Counted from the first letter of the stretch, positions 8,519 to 19,050 are shown. The stretch: DNA of 64,000 nucleotides from Marinobacter sp. SS5-14b (GCF_030541005.1 NZ_JASSVM010000006.1:156848-220847); one strand, 5' to 3'. A program made the numbers and translations. The notes: a model not told the origin generated them from the sequence alone.

Positions 8519-10207
8519 TTAAGCCTGTCTGACTTGTTTTCTATTCTGTTTTAACACCGCTTCCGCCATCTGGTGCAGGATGGCGATCTCATCGGCAATC
8601 CCATCTTCCTTCGACAGTTCCCTCTGCTCCTTGAGAATATCTTCCAGAATAGCCGGCGTTGTTAACGGGTTGGCCAACACCACGCGGAATACGATGCAGG
8701 GGAAGTGGTAATACTTCGCTGGCTCAAGGCGGGTTCGGGAGACAAACGCTTTGCCGTGCTCCCGCTGGGTTTTCTGGATGAACTTGGTGATGCGGTTCAG
8801 GCAGGTGTTCATTTTTTCTGCCTGGAGTTCGTCGGCCACGGCAAGAGCTTGCCGGGCGACTTCCGGGCAATACCGGTAGGTCAGTATGTTCAGTTCTGGT
8901 CGGGTGACCAGTTCGAAGTCTGGCTGTTCGTCGATCATCTGAGCGAAGGTTTTGGCCTTTTCGATGCCTTGATCAATCAGGATTTCGTAGCCTTCCCGGG
9001 CGAGGATTTTCAGGCCGGAATGGATCAGCATGGACATGCCCGGGCGGGAGCCCTCGAGGGTGGTGCTGCCGAGGTCTCTGGAGCCCTTACGGATGATGTA
9101 CTGGGCGTGGTGTTCGACCGCGCTGGCCAGGCTGGGGTCTTTGAAGACGACCAGGCCGACCCCCATGGGCACGTACAGTTGTTTGTGGGCGTCGAAGGTC
9201 ACGGAGTCTGCGTTTTCGATGCCTCGCAACAAGTGCCGGTAGGTACGGGAGAACAGGGTTGGGCCTCCCCAGGCGGCATCTACGTGGAAGTGGGCGCCGA
9301 ATTCTTTGGCGATATCGGCCATGGCTTCCAGTGGGTCAACGTTGCCGGTTTCGGTGGTGCCAGCCACGCCGCAGATGGCCATGACTTTGATTTTCTGTTT
9401 CTGCAGTTCCAGGCATTTATCACGCAGGGCATCGGTCTGGATGCGGTTGTCGTCGTCGGTATCGACTGGCACCAGGGCATCCCGGCCCAGGCCGAGGACA
9501 TCGGCGGCTTTGCGCAGGGAGTAGTGGCCGCGTTTGGAGACAACGATGGCAGCGCCTTCGTAGCCGTAATATTTCAGCGCCCGGAACAGGCCTTCCTCAT
9601 GCAGGCCCCGGAAGCTGCCTTCGGCCGGGAAGGCACGGTTGCGGGCGACCCAGAGGGCGGTCAGATTGGCAACGGTGCCGCCGGAGCACATGGCGCCCAG
9701 GGCGTGCCGGGGGTCGTGCATCCATTTGCGGTAGAAGGAGCCGTCCTGCTGGTAGACCAGGCGGTGAATCATGCCCAGAACCTGGCGCTCCATGGGTGTG
9801 AAGGCCTTGGAGGTTTCGGTTTTGACCAGGTTCTGGTTCAGGGCAATCATGATTTTGGACAGCGGCAGCATGAAGTAGGGCAGCGCTGAGGTCATGTGGC
9901 CGATAAACGCCGGCGAGGCGGTGTGTACGGAATTGGCGACCAGTTTGTCGAGCAGGAACTGGGCCTGTTCCGAGACGAACACCGGTTTTTCGGGGATGAC
10001 GGAATCGGCAAAATTCTTCTCGACGTCAGACAGGTCTCGCTCAACGGCTACGATGTGTTCCTGGAGAAATCCAGCCAGGTTGCGGGAGATGTTCTGGTCG
10101 ATGCGGCTCAGGGTCGATTCCGGTGCTTCGGGCACCGTGAAGACGCGATACATTGCCTCAATCGAGGCCTGGGCGGATTTTTTCTTTCCGGTCATAGAGC
10201 CACACAC
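8519..10207 (-). CDS. panP: PLP-dependent decarboxylase, probable aspartate 1-decarboxylase PanP
   Basis: Group II pyridoxal-phosphate decarboxylase of 562 residues. PanP enzymes make beta-alanine from aspartate for pantothenate and CoA. Seen: GAMCSGGTVANLTALW (about 170-185, PLP phosphate region), VDAAWGGPTLFS (about 312-323, cofactor Asp) and TFDAHKQLYVPMG (about 340-352) with the Schiff-base lysine. A glutamate or other amino-acid decarboxylase of the same fold is the alternative; length and overall pattern favour the PanP group. The start is the first ATG, though the second (MTGKKKS, 4 codons in) is also possible. It converges on the small 88-aa gene with copy 1 of the palindrome between them. 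Confidence 0.8.
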   Translation of the reverse strand: MCGSMTGKKKSAQASIEAMYRVFTVPEAPESTLSRIDQNISRNLAGFLQEHIVAVERDLSDVEKNFADSVIPEKPVFVSEQAQFLLDKLVANSVHTASPAFIGHMTSALPYFMLPLSKIMIALNQNLVKTETSKAFTPMERQVLGMIHRLVYQQDGSFYRKWMHDPRHALGAMCSGGTVANLTALWVARNRAFPAEGSFRGLHEEGLFRALKYYGYEGAAIVVSKRGHYSLRKAADVLGLGRDALVPVDTDDDNRIQTDALRDKCLELQKQKIKVMAICGVAGTTETGNVDPLEAMADIAKEFGAHFHVDAAWGGPTLFSRTYRHLLRGIENADSVTFDAHKQLYVPMGVGLVVFKDPSLASAVEHHAQYIIRKGSRDLGSTTLEGSRPGMSMLIHSGLKILAREGYEILIDQGIEKAKTFAQMIDEQPDFELVTRPELNILTYRYCPEVARQALAVADELQAEKMNTCLNRITKFIQKTQREHGKAFVSRTRLEPAKYYHFPCIVFRVVLANPLTTPAILEDILKEQRELSKEDGIADEIAILHQMAEAVLKQNRKQVRQA

Positions 10208-10392
10208 AATTCAGTGGTTATCCGAGGGGTTGGTTCCGGAAACCCTGCGGACGGGGCCAGGCGGAGCCGGGCATTTGTCGTGCTGTCCTGCCTGTTGGCA
10301 GGTCATGTATTCCCTGAGGGGCGGTAGTATAAGGCTTGAGGCGGATTGACGCTATGCCTCGAAGGCTACCGGGTTTTTGGCTTCTGTGGAGG

Positions 10393-10740
10393 TCAAAGGA
10401 TTTCGCGGTGAACGTCGAGGATGGCGGCGTCGATGCGGTCCTGGATGTCTTTTTCGACCTGGTCGAGGCGCTGGGTGATTTGCTGGGCGCTGGCTCCGAG
10501 GGCGGCGATGGTCCAGGTGGCGCAGTCGAGGGCGTCGTGGTCGGCGGTTTCGCTGACGGCGAGGTCGGGTTCTTTGCCCCAGATGGCTTTCATGGCGGTG
10601 AAGGCTTTGCGTTTGGCCTTGAGGTCTTCGCAGGCGTAGAGCTGGAAGTGCAGGGTGAGGATGCCTACGTGGGGGGTGATATCCTGGTGCTGTTGTGGGG
10701 CTTTACCTTCTTTCAGCAGTTTTCTCAGGGCTTCTGACAT
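10393..10740 (-). CDS. DUF503 (YlxP-like) family protein
   Basis: A 115-residue cytoplasmic protein. The segment HVGILTLHFQL followed by DLKAKRKAFTAMKAIWGK resembles the DUF503/YlxP family (first strand, then S/D-LKxKR), where some members neighbour translation factors; no function is established. The ATG at 10740 (MSEALRKLL) is chosen because the longer reading frame upstream only runs antisense through the palindrome and the acyl-CoA dehydrogenase gene. It is preceded by palindrome copy 2 and followed by panP, all on the minus strand. Confidence 0.65.
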   Translation of the reverse strand: MSEALRKLLKEGKAPQQHQDITPHVGILTLHFQLYACEDLKAKRKAFTAMKAIWGKEPDLAVSETADHDALDCATWTIAALGASAQQITQRLDQVEKDIQDRIDAAILDVHREIL

Positions 10741-10764
10741 GTTTGGTCTGGCTCGTTTGGTGCA

Positions 10765-10875
10765 GGAAGCGGTGAGGGTGGGCTGTTCAAAACACGCTGT
10801 GGATACGTCCTTGTACGCTCTGCTCCGCCATCCATGGCTCCGCAAGGTTTTGAACAGCCCACCCTCACCGCTTCC
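10765..10875. repeat. Long palindromic element, copy 2 (29-bp stem, 53-nt conserved loop)
   Basis: A perfect 29-bp inverted repeat (10765-10793 with 10847-10875) flanks a 53-nt loop (10794-10846) identical at 52 of 53 positions to copy 1 and in the same orientation. The stems of copies 1 and 2 are unrelated in sequence apart from an inner AAC/GTT end. It sits just 3' of the acyl-CoA dehydrogenase gene and upstream of the DUF503 gene. Confidence 0.85.
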
Positions 10876-10943
10876 CGAACGGTATACGGGGAGTCGCTTC
10901 AGCCGGTTGCCCTGGCTATCGGGACGGGCTGTCTGGGTTTTCC

Positions 10944-12650
10944 CTAGCCTACTACAGGCGTTGCCCGTTTGATAATCGCTGTCGGGTTGGTGCCGGAGGG
11001 CAGGTTGCCGTAGTTCATGCCGCCGTTGTTTTGCAGGCGGGAGGCGCAGAAGGCGTCGGCGACGTCTTTGTCGCCAAAGCGCAGCAGCAGTGAACCCTGC
11101 ATGGTCAGGGCCATGCGGTCGACCAGGTTGCGGGCGCGGTACTGGAAGTCGCTGATGTCGGCGAAGTCGTGCTGGAGTTGGGCCAGGAACTGGTCGAAGC
11201 GGCGGTCGGTGCCTTTGGCTTCGGCGGCTTCTTTGAAGAAGGCGTCGAGGGTTTCGGGTTCTTTCTGGATGGCGCGGAGGGTGTCGAGGCACTGGACGTT
11301 GCCGCTGCCTTCCCAGATGGCGTTGACGGGGGATTCCCGGAACAGGCGGGGCATGATGCAGTCTTCCATCACGCCGCTGCCGCCGATGCATTCCATGGCT
11401 TCGTAGGCGTGGTTGGGGGTGCGTTTGCAGATCCAGTATTTGCCCACCGGTGTGGCCAGGCGGGCCAGCAGGCGTTCGTGTTTGTTGTCCTGGTTGTCCA
11501 TGGCCCGGGCTACGCGCAGGGTGTAGGCGAGGGCGGCTTCGTTTTCGATGATCAGGTCGGCCAGGACGTTTTGCATCAGTGGCTGATCGCTGAGGGTTGC
11601 GCCGAAGGCGCTGCGGTTGTGGCAGTGGTGCGTAGCCTGGGCGACGGCCTGGCGCATGCCGGCGGCGCTGCCGATCATGCAGTCGAAGCGGGTCATGGCG
11701 ACCATTTCGATGATAGTGGGTACGCCGCGGCCTTCTTCGCCCACCATCCAGGCCAGGGCGCCGCGGATTTCGACTTCGCTGGAGGCGTTGGCGACGTTGC
11801 CCATTTTGTTTTTGAGCTGCTGCACCTGCCAGGGGTTCTTGGTGCCGTCCGGGCGCCAGCGGGGCATCAGAAAGCACGACAGCCCGTTGGCGGTCTGGGC
11901 CAGTACCAGGAAGGCGTCGCACATGGGGGCGGAGACGAACCATTTGTGGCCGACCAGTTCGTAAGCCTGGCCCGGGCCTTCCTGTCCGACCGCGTAGGCG
12001 CGGGTGGTGTTGGCGCGTACGTCGCTGCCACCCTGTTTTTCGGTCATGGCCATGCCGATGGTGACGGCGCGTTTTTCGCTGTCCGGGACGTTACGGGCAT
12101 CGTATTCGTTGGTCAGAATTTTCTGTTCCCAGATCGTCGCCAACTCCGGCTGGTTGCGAATGGATGGGACGGCGGCGAAGGTCATGGTGATCGGGCAGCA
12201 GTGGGCAGCCTCTACCTGGGAGTGCAGGTAGTATTTGGCCGCCCGGGCCACATGGGCGCCCGGGCCGGGGTTGGTCCAGGGGGAGCTGTGCAGGCCGTTT
12301 TCCAGAGCGACGCCCATGAGTTCATGGTAGGCGGGATGGAAGCTGACTTCATCGATCCGGTGGCCGTAGCGGTCGTGGGTGCGGAAGCTGGGTTTGTTGG
12401 CGTTAGCCAGGTTGCCGAGTTCGATGGTTTCGGCTTTCCCGGCCCAGGCGCCGAACTGGCTCAGGTCGTGGTGGGCATGGCTGGCGCCTTCCCGGATTAC
12501 GGCTTCCCGCAGCGCAGTGTCCTGTTCGTAGAGGTTGTAATTCTCCAGCGCTTTGGGCTGGTTGATGACCTCGTGGGTGGCGGACAGATACCGGTCTCGT
12601 TGGAGTGGTGCTCCGGTGTGATCGGTGGTGTTGCGCTGTGGGTTGTTCAT
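10944..12650 (-). CDS. AidB-like acyl-CoA dehydrogenase
   Basis: Flavoprotein of 568 residues with the acyl-CoA dehydrogenase fold and the extended length of E. coli AidB. AidB-like stretches include CPITMTFAA (about residues 152-160), MTEKQGGSDVRANTTRA (about 204-220), GHKWFVSAP, MTRFDC, FGATLSDQPLMQ and ESPVNAIWEGSGN (about 435-447) near the catalytic region. Substrate unknown; AidB itself is a DNA-binding alkylation-response protein, and others act on isovaleryl-type CoAs. The ATG at 12650 (MNNPQR) has AGGAG upstream and starts 2 nt after the tetR stop, indicating a coupled operon. Longer upstream ATGs would overlap tetR. Confidence 0.85.
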   Translation of the reverse strand: MNNPQRNTTDHTGAPLQRDRYLSATHEVINQPKALENYNLYEQDTALREAVIREGASHAHHDLSQFGAWAGKAETIELGNLANANKPSFRTHDRYGHRIDEVSFHPAYHELMGVALENGLHSSPWTNPGPGAHVARAAKYYLHSQVEAAHCCPITMTFAAVPSIRNQPELATIWEQKILTNEYDARNVPDSEKRAVTIGMAMTEKQGGSDVRANTTRAYAVGQEGPGQAYELVGHKWFVSAPMCDAFLVLAQTANGLSCFLMPRWRPDGTKNPWQVQQLKNKMGNVANASSEVEIRGALAWMVGEEGRGVPTIIEMVAMTRFDCMIGSAAGMRQAVAQATHHCHNRSAFGATLSDQPLMQNVLADLIIENEAALAYTLRVARAMDNQDNKHERLLARLATPVGKYWICKRTPNHAYEAMECIGGSGVMEDCIMPRLFRESPVNAIWEGSGNVQCLDTLRAIQKEPETLDAFFKEAAEAKGTDRRFDQFLAQLQHDFADISDFQYRARNLVDRMALTMQGSLLLRFGDKDVADAFCASRLQNNGGMNYGNLPSGTNPTAIIKRATPVVG

Positions 12651-12652
12651 GT

Positions 12653-13282
12653 CTAGCTCCTTGTGCCGGTCAACCCCCTCATGCAAAAGCTGACGATGGC
12701 GTTGATCAGTGCGTCCTGGTCGTTATTAGTAACCGGTGACGACGCATTTTGTGTTGGTGACAGCGGTCCTACTAAAGATTCTGAAATTGCGCCCACCAGG
12801 CAGGTGCTGCTTAGCCTGGCGTTCTGTTCGGGTATGCATCCTTCGGCGATGCCGTCCTGAATCGCCTGTTCAAACAGGTTGGCGTAGGCTTTCCGGTAGA
12901 TCAGCCGCTCTTCTTCAACTTGTGGGTCAACGGGCTCGGCAATCAGTGCCCAGGCTTTCATCGGGCCTTTCAGTGCTCGCTGGGCAAATGTCCTCAGGGC
13001 GCTTTCGAGCCGGGTGACGGCGGTTCCTGGCACAGACAGTGCCTCTGCTACCTTGTCGACTTCGCGTTGGGTCGCCAGCCGGAAGATTTCGGCAAAAAGA
13101 TCTTCACGGGATTCAAAATGGCGATAAATAGTGCCGGTTGCCACGCCTGCCAGGCCGGCGATTCGGCTGATTCTGGCACTTCGGAAGCCGCCCTCGGCCA
13201 CGCATTGCCAGGTGCACTCGATGATGTTTTTGCGCGCTTCGGCTTTGCGCTGGCGCATCTTTTCAGTTTCGCGATAGGCCAT
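12653..13282 (-). CDS. TetR-family regulator upstream of the AidB-like gene
   Basis: A 209-residue repressor-type protein. The N-terminal helix-turn-helix covers about residues 15-62 (ISRIAGLAGVATGTIYRHFESREDLF); the remainder is a helical ligand domain. The start at 13282 (MAYRETEK) has AGGAG ideally placed; a longer frame to 13309 runs into the likely operator. It is cotranscribed with the AidB-like dehydrogenase, so the likely role is autoregulation plus control of that gene. The inducer may be an acyl-CoA or related compound, which is inference. Confidence 0.85.
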   Translation of the reverse strand: MAYRETEKMRQRKAEARKNIIECTWQCVAEGGFRSARISRIAGLAGVATGTIYRHFESREDLFAEIFRLATQREVDKVAEALSVPGTAVTRLESALRTFAQRALKGPMKAWALIAEPVDPQVEEERLIYRKAYANLFEQAIQDGIAEGCIPEQNARLSSTCLVGAISESLVGPLSPTQNASSPVTNNDQDALINAIVSFCMRGLTGTRS

Positions 13283-13298
13283 GCTGGCTCCTTGCAAG

Positions 13299-13315
13299 TA
13301 GTGAATCACTATTCA
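13299..13315. promoter_or_regulatory. Candidate TetR operator
   Basis: Two nested perfect inverted repeats lie 17-33 nt upstream of the tetR start: TAGTG-AAT-CACTA (13299-13311) and TGAAT-CACT-ATTCA (13302-13315). Position and symmetry suit autorepression by a TetR dimer; binding is inferred. Confidence 0.45.
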
Positions 13316-13555
13316 TTCTTTGTGTCAATCATCAGGTGGTGTCGTGGCTTTGATTATGTGCTTATAAAATCAAAGACTTAAAGTTGGATACAAAAAATTA
13401 CAAAAAACAGGTTGTCAGGAAATAGCGCTCTCAACAAAACCGGATTATAAAGACGCCAAGACGTGGCCAAAGGCGGCCATCGCTCGAGGCAAGGTGTAGC
13501 TGCCAAAGGCTTGCGAGGCACCTGGTGTACTGTTTTCGTTGATGGAGAAAAAGGC

Positions 13556-13777
13556 ATGAGTGAATTCGACGAAGGCAATCTGGAGCAAACCGGTAGTTGG
13601 GCCAGTGATGGCGACGATAACCATTCCATCGCCAGCCGTGCACGGGTTCGGGCCCAGTTGCAGGCGGATATGGAAGCTTTCCTGCAATGCGGTGGCAAAA
13701 TCGAGGAAGTGGACACCACATTCCGTTCCGATACGCCGCGTAAGGTGGAAGTAGGTTTCAATAACCGTTCCATGTGA
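13556..13777 (+). CDS. Small acidic protein resembling transcriptional regulator SutA
   Basis: A 73-residue protein with an acidic, low-complexity N-terminus (SEFDEGNLEQ, SDGDDN) and a basic/aromatic tail. The core DMEAFLQCGGKIEEVD (about 39-54) resembles the C-terminal part of Pseudomonas SutA, an RNA-polymerase-associated regulator, as I recall it. The ATG at 13556 has GGAG about 8 nt upstream; a longer frame from 13463 lacks such a site. No gene is seen in the 273 bp between tetR and this start. The SutA link is by memory and moderate. Confidence 0.55.
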   Translation: MSEFDEGNLEQTGSWASDGDDNHSIASRARVRAQLQADMEAFLQCGGKIEEVDTTFRSDTPRKVEVGFNNRSM

Positions 13778-13898
13778 TTCCTTTCGAGTGCGGGCGGTTG
13801 CTGCCAGGCCGCCTGCATTTTGTCATCTTGTTGTCACCGATCAATGGCAGACTCGGCTCAGGCCTGCAACAGGCGGCCTCTGGAGTGTATGATGTTAA

Positions 13899-14966
<1,068 letters not shown>

Positions 14967-15003
14967 AACGGGCGATAGCCTGTGCCTGAAATGGATACGG
15001 ATA

Positions 15004-17148
15004 GTGATGACAACTGAAACAGCAAAGAAGATCGTAAGCAGTGATCAGAGTGTGCCCGCACCGGTAGAGTTGCCGCCGGTGGGAGAGGAAATCAATCTGG
15101 ATGCCAGTGAAAACTGGTTTAACCGGGAATTGAGCCAGCTCCAGTTCAACTACCGGGTTCTGAAGCAGGCCCTCGACACCACGCACCCGTTGATCAACCG
15201 GCTGATCTTCTGCTGTATTTTCAGCAGCAACCTGGATGAGTTCTTTGAGATTCGGGTGGCCGGTCTGCGCCAGCAGATGAAATATGGTCGGGACACGGTT
15301 GGCGTGGACGGCATGCAGGCGGAGCAGGTGCTGGCGGAGATCAGCCGGGTTGCCCATGAATATATTCATGAGCAGTACGACATACTGAACAACGTGCTGA
15401 TTCCGGAACTGGAACAGGAGAATATTCACTTTATCCGGCGCCGGGAGTGGACACCGGCTCAGGCGGAGTGGGTGAGAAATTACTTCGAGGAAGAAATTCT
15501 GCCGGTGGTCAGCCCGATTGGGCTGGACCCATCACATCCGTTTCCCCGATTGGTCAACAAGAGCTTGAACTTCATCGTCGAGCTTGATGGCAAAGATGCG
15601 TTCGGCCGGGAAACCGGTATGGCGATTGTGCCTGCGCCGCGTTCCCTGCCGCGTCTGGTACGTTTGCCGGACGAAGTCTGCAGTGGCGGCGAAAACCTGG
15701 TGTTCCTGTCTTCAATGATTCACGCCCATGCCGATGAGTTGTTCCCGGGCATGGAAGTAAAAGGGTGTTACCAGTTCCGCCTGACGCGAAACGCTGACCT
15801 TGAGCTTGAAGATGATCTGGAAGATCTGGCGTCGGCGCTGCGGGGGGAGTTGCTGAGCCGTCGCTTTGGCGATGGCGTACGCCTGGAAGTGGCGGACAAC
15901 TGCCCCGAAGAACTGGTGCAGTTCCTGCTGAGAGAATTCGGTCTGACGGAACGGGACCTGTACCAGGTGCATGGCCCGGTTAACCTGACCCGACTGTTGG
16001 CTGTCGGTGGTCTGGTGGACCGCCCGGACCTGACCTACACCAGCTTTTCACCGACCATTCCGCGCCAGATTCGCAGCAAGGAATCGATGTTTGATGCCAT
16101 ACGCAAGCGCCCGATTCTGTTGCTGCATCCGTTCGAGAACTTCAGCCCGGTGGTGGATTTGCTGCGCCAGGCCGCGAAAGACCCTCACGTGCTGGCCATC
16201 CGGCAGACCTTGTATCGTGCCGGAGCGGACTCCGAAATCGTCGAAGCCCTGGCCGATGCCGCCCGTCGTGGCAAGGAAGTGACGGTGGTTATTGAACTGC
16301 GGGCGAGGTTCAGCGAGGCGGAAAACCTTGAGCTGGCAAGTCGGCTTCAGGAAGCCGGTGTCATCGTGGTTTATGGCGTGGTGGGGTACAAAACCCACGC
16401 CAAGATGATCCTTATTGTCCGTCGGGAAGAAGGTAAGTTACGCCGTTATGTGCATCTGGGCACCGGTAACTACCACGCCGGCAACGCCCGGCTCTACACC
16501 GATTACAGCTTCCTGACCTGCGACGAATCCATTGGCGATGATGTCAACAAACTGTTCCAGCAGCTGACGGGCATGGGCAAGGCTCTGAAAATCAAGAAGC
16601 TGTTCCATGCGCCTTTCACCCTGCACAACCGCCTGATCAGCCTGATTGAGCGGGAGGCCAGCTTCGGTGACAAGGGCCGCATCATCTTCAAGTTCAACGC
16701 GCTGACCGAGGCGCAAATGATCAAAGCGCTGTACCGGGCGTCTCAGGCCGGGGTGAAGATTGACCTGATCATCCGCGGTATCTGCTGCCTGCGCCCGGAA
16801 GTACCGGGCCTGTCTGATAACATTCGGGTGCGTTCGATTATCGGCCGTTTTCTGGAGCACACCCGGGTTTACTATTTTGGCAACGATGGGCGCCCCGAGG
16901 TGTATTGTTCCAGTGCCGATGGCATGGAACGGAATCTGCTCAACCGGATAGAGACAGCGTTTCCAATCGAAGAGCCGGCACTGATTGCCCGCCTCAGAGA
17001 AGATCTGGATACCTACCTGGCAGACAACTGCCAATCCTGGGTGTTGCAGCCTGATGGCAGTTACATCCAGAATCAGCCCGCGGAAGGCGAGGAGCGCCTG
17101 GCGTCTCAGCTGGTTTTACTGGAACGGCTAACGGTTAAATCAAGTTGA
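15004..17148 (+). CDS. ppk: Polyphosphate kinase 1
   Basis: Reversibly polymerises the gamma-phosphate of ATP into inorganic polyphosphate. The 714 residues match the PPK1 length, with the N-terminal segment NWFNRELSQLQFNYRVL, the head domain, and two phospholipase-D-like catalytic domains. GYKTHAKMILI (about residues 461-471) holds the His that is phosphorylated in this family, and HLGTGNYHAGNARLYTDY and EHTRVYYFGN follow. The start is GTG at 15004 or ATG at 15007, one codon apart. It follows hemB by 37 bp. Confidence 0.95.
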   Translation: MMTTETAKKIVSSDQSVPAPVELPPVGEEINLDASENWFNRELSQLQFNYRVLKQALDTTHPLINRLIFCCIFSSNLDEFFEIRVAGLRQQMKYGRDTVGVDGMQAEQVLAEISRVAHEYIHEQYDILNNVLIPELEQENIHFIRRREWTPAQAEWVRNYFEEEILPVVSPIGLDPSHPFPRLVNKSLNFIVELDGKDAFGRETGMAIVPAPRSLPRLVRLPDEVCSGGENLVFLSSMIHAHADELFPGMEVKGCYQFRLTRNADLELEDDLEDLASALRGELLSRRFGDGVRLEVADNCPEELVQFLLREFGLTERDLYQVHGPVNLTRLLAVGGLVDRPDLTYTSFSPTIPRQIRSKESMFDAIRKRPILLLHPFENFSPVVDLLRQAAKDPHVLAIRQTLYRAGADSEIVEALADAARRGKEVTVVIELRARFSEAENLELASRLQEAGVIVVYGVVGYKTHAKMILIVRREEGKLRRYVHLGTGNYHAGNARLYTDYSFLTCDESIGDDVNKLFQQLTGMGKALKIKKLFHAPFTLHNRLISLIEREASFGDKGRIIFKFNALTEAQMIKALYRASQAGVKIDLIIRGICCLRPEVPGLSDNIRVRSIIGRFLEHTRVYYFGNDGRPEVYCSSADGMERNLLNRIETAFPIEEPALIARLREDLDTYLADNCQSWVLQPDGSYIQNQPAEGEERLASQLVLLERLTVKSS

Positions 17149-17203
17149 TGGGCCGGGTGCCTACACAACAAAGTACACGAAATTTGCTGACAGGACTGGA
17201 ACC

Positions 17204-18496
17204 TTGAAACTGAACAAATGGATGATTGCGGGTGCGGCGATTCTGGTGTTTGCCGGGGTGGCGCCATGGGGTGTGGGCTACGTTACCGAGCAACAATGGC
17301 TGCAGGCCACGGAAGAGGTAAACAGTACGCAGCCTTTCGTGCGGATGGAAACCGATCAGTACCAGCGTGGTGTTATGGGGTCCGAGGCTTCGGGAAGCCT
17401 CACAATTGTGGATCCCAAAACGGGGGACAGTCACCGTATTGATTTTCAGTTTACCGTGTCGCACGGCGTGACCGGCAGTTTGCTGGATTTTCGTCCCAGC
17501 CAGGGCTGGCAACCGGAGGGGGCTGACTGGTTTCAGGACGCCGAGCCGAGCCTGACACTTGAAACCCGTCTTTGGGGCTCGGCTACCGTCGAGTTTCAGG
17601 CACCACCGATGGCACTTGAGCATCCGGACGGCGCGGAGTCAGTGAGAACCAGCGGCGGGCTTGCGAGAATCGATATTGGTAGCATGGGGGAACAGGCAGA
17701 CATTTTGATGGTGTGGCCTGAACTGGTGCTGTCCGGCCCCCGAATGAATGTAAAAGTCGAAGGTTTTCACCTTGAGCAGAGCATGTCCTGGCTGGTGGGG
17801 GGTATATGGACCGGCTCGGGTGCCATGACTCTGGACTCCATTGCACTTGAAGGCGCAGCGGTGCCGGCGGTTCTGGTTGAGGGCGTTGCTCTGAACAGTG
17901 GTAGCGAAGCGACGGACGGTGAAGAGAAGCTCGACTCGAACGTTGTGCTTGAGCTTGAGTCAGTGCAGTTCGGGGACAAGGCCTACGGACCGCATCGACT
18001 TGAAGTGGCAATAGAGGGTGTTGATGTGGCGGGCTGGAACGACTTTAGCTCGGCAATGACCGACATGCAGATGATGGCAGTGACTGGCGGCGCAGATCCC
18101 CGGGCTGCGTTCGAGCAGCAGATGGCAGTAATGCAGCGTTTCAACGACTCCATCCGTGGCCTGGCGGCGGCGGGTTTTTCGGTTGGTATTCGTGAGCTGA
18201 GCCTTGAAACAACGGAAGGTAAGGTTCGGGGCAGTCTGGATATTTCCCATCCTGAACTCTCTGAGGAGGAGCGGGAGAATATGCTGATGGTCATGCAGCA
18301 GCTGACCGGCACGCTGGATTTCAGCATGCCGCTGGCACTGGCGGAAACCTATCCGGTGGTGCAGATGCAGGTGTCACCGTTGATCAAGCAGGGGCTGTTG
18401 GTGCGCGAGGGTGACCAGTTGGTGATGAATGGCCGGATGGAAGATCTGGTTCTGGATGTTAATGGCGTCCAGATTCCTTTGCCGCCTCTGTTGTAG
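17204..18496 (+). CDS. DUF945 (YdgA-like) family protein
   Basis: A 430-residue protein with a single N-terminal membrane anchor or uncleaved signal (about residues 5-27) and a long beta-rich extracytoplasmic region. The pattern TEQQW...Y.RG..GS.A...L and the later DISHPELSEEE and QVSPLIKQGLLVREGDQL fit the DUF945/YdgA family, whose function is unknown. The start is a TTG (17204) after GGACTGGA; no better ATG is near. It ends just before a strong terminator and converges on coaD. Confidence 0.7.
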   Translation: MKLNKWMIAGAAILVFAGVAPWGVGYVTEQQWLQATEEVNSTQPFVRMETDQYQRGVMGSEASGSLTIVDPKTGDSHRIDFQFTVSHGVTGSLLDFRPSQGWQPEGADWFQDAEPSLTLETRLWGSATVEFQAPPMALEHPDGAESVRTSGGLARIDIGSMGEQADILMVWPELVLSGPRMNVKVEGFHLEQSMSWLVGGIWTGSGAMTLDSIALEGAAVPAVLVEGVALNSGSEATDGEEKLDSNVVLELESVQFGDKAYGPHRLEVAIEGVDVAGWNDFSSAMTDMQMMAVTGGADPRAAFEQQMAVMQRFNDSIRGLAAAGFSVGIRELSLETTEGKVRGSLDISHPELSEEERENMLMVMQQLTGTLDFSMPLALAETYPVVQMQVSPLIKQGLLVREGDQLVMNGRMEDLVLDVNGVQIPLPPLL

Positions 18497-18505
18497 TCTT
18501 CACAG

Positions 18506-18536
18506 AGCACCACCAGAGGCCTGGTGGTGCTTTTTC
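18506..18536 (+). terminator. Terminator after the DUF945 gene
   Basis: An 11-bp perfect stem, AGCACCACCAG (18506-18516) with CTGGTGGTGCT (18521-18531), has a 4-nt loop and a run of T at 18531-18535. It lies between the convergent DUF945 and coaD genes. Confidence 0.85.
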
Positions 18537-18552
18537 CCTTCTGGCCTTTTCG

Positions 18553-19050
<498 letters not shown>

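Noticed and set aside
8210..8554. Small ORFs crossing the palindromes, such as 114 codons over copy 1
   Set aside because: Their shared peptide comes only from the conserved loop DNA. Frames and starts differ between copies.
8705..9889. 394-codon + strand ORF
   Set aside because: It is antisense to the PanP-type decarboxylase, and the translation has no recognisable domain.
10393..11943. 516-codon minus-strand ORF
   Set aside because: Only the last 115 codons are credible (DUF503). The rest is an Arg/Pro-rich shadow of the dehydrogenase gene and runs through the palindrome.
11169..12656. 495-codon + strand ORF
   Set aside because: It is antisense to the AidB-like dehydrogenase. Its Gly/Val/Ala-rich translation is the usual shadow of a GC-rich gene, with no motif or ribosome site.
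13378..13818. 146-codon minus-strand ORF
   Set aside because: It is antisense to the SutA-like gene, which has the better ribosome site and composition.
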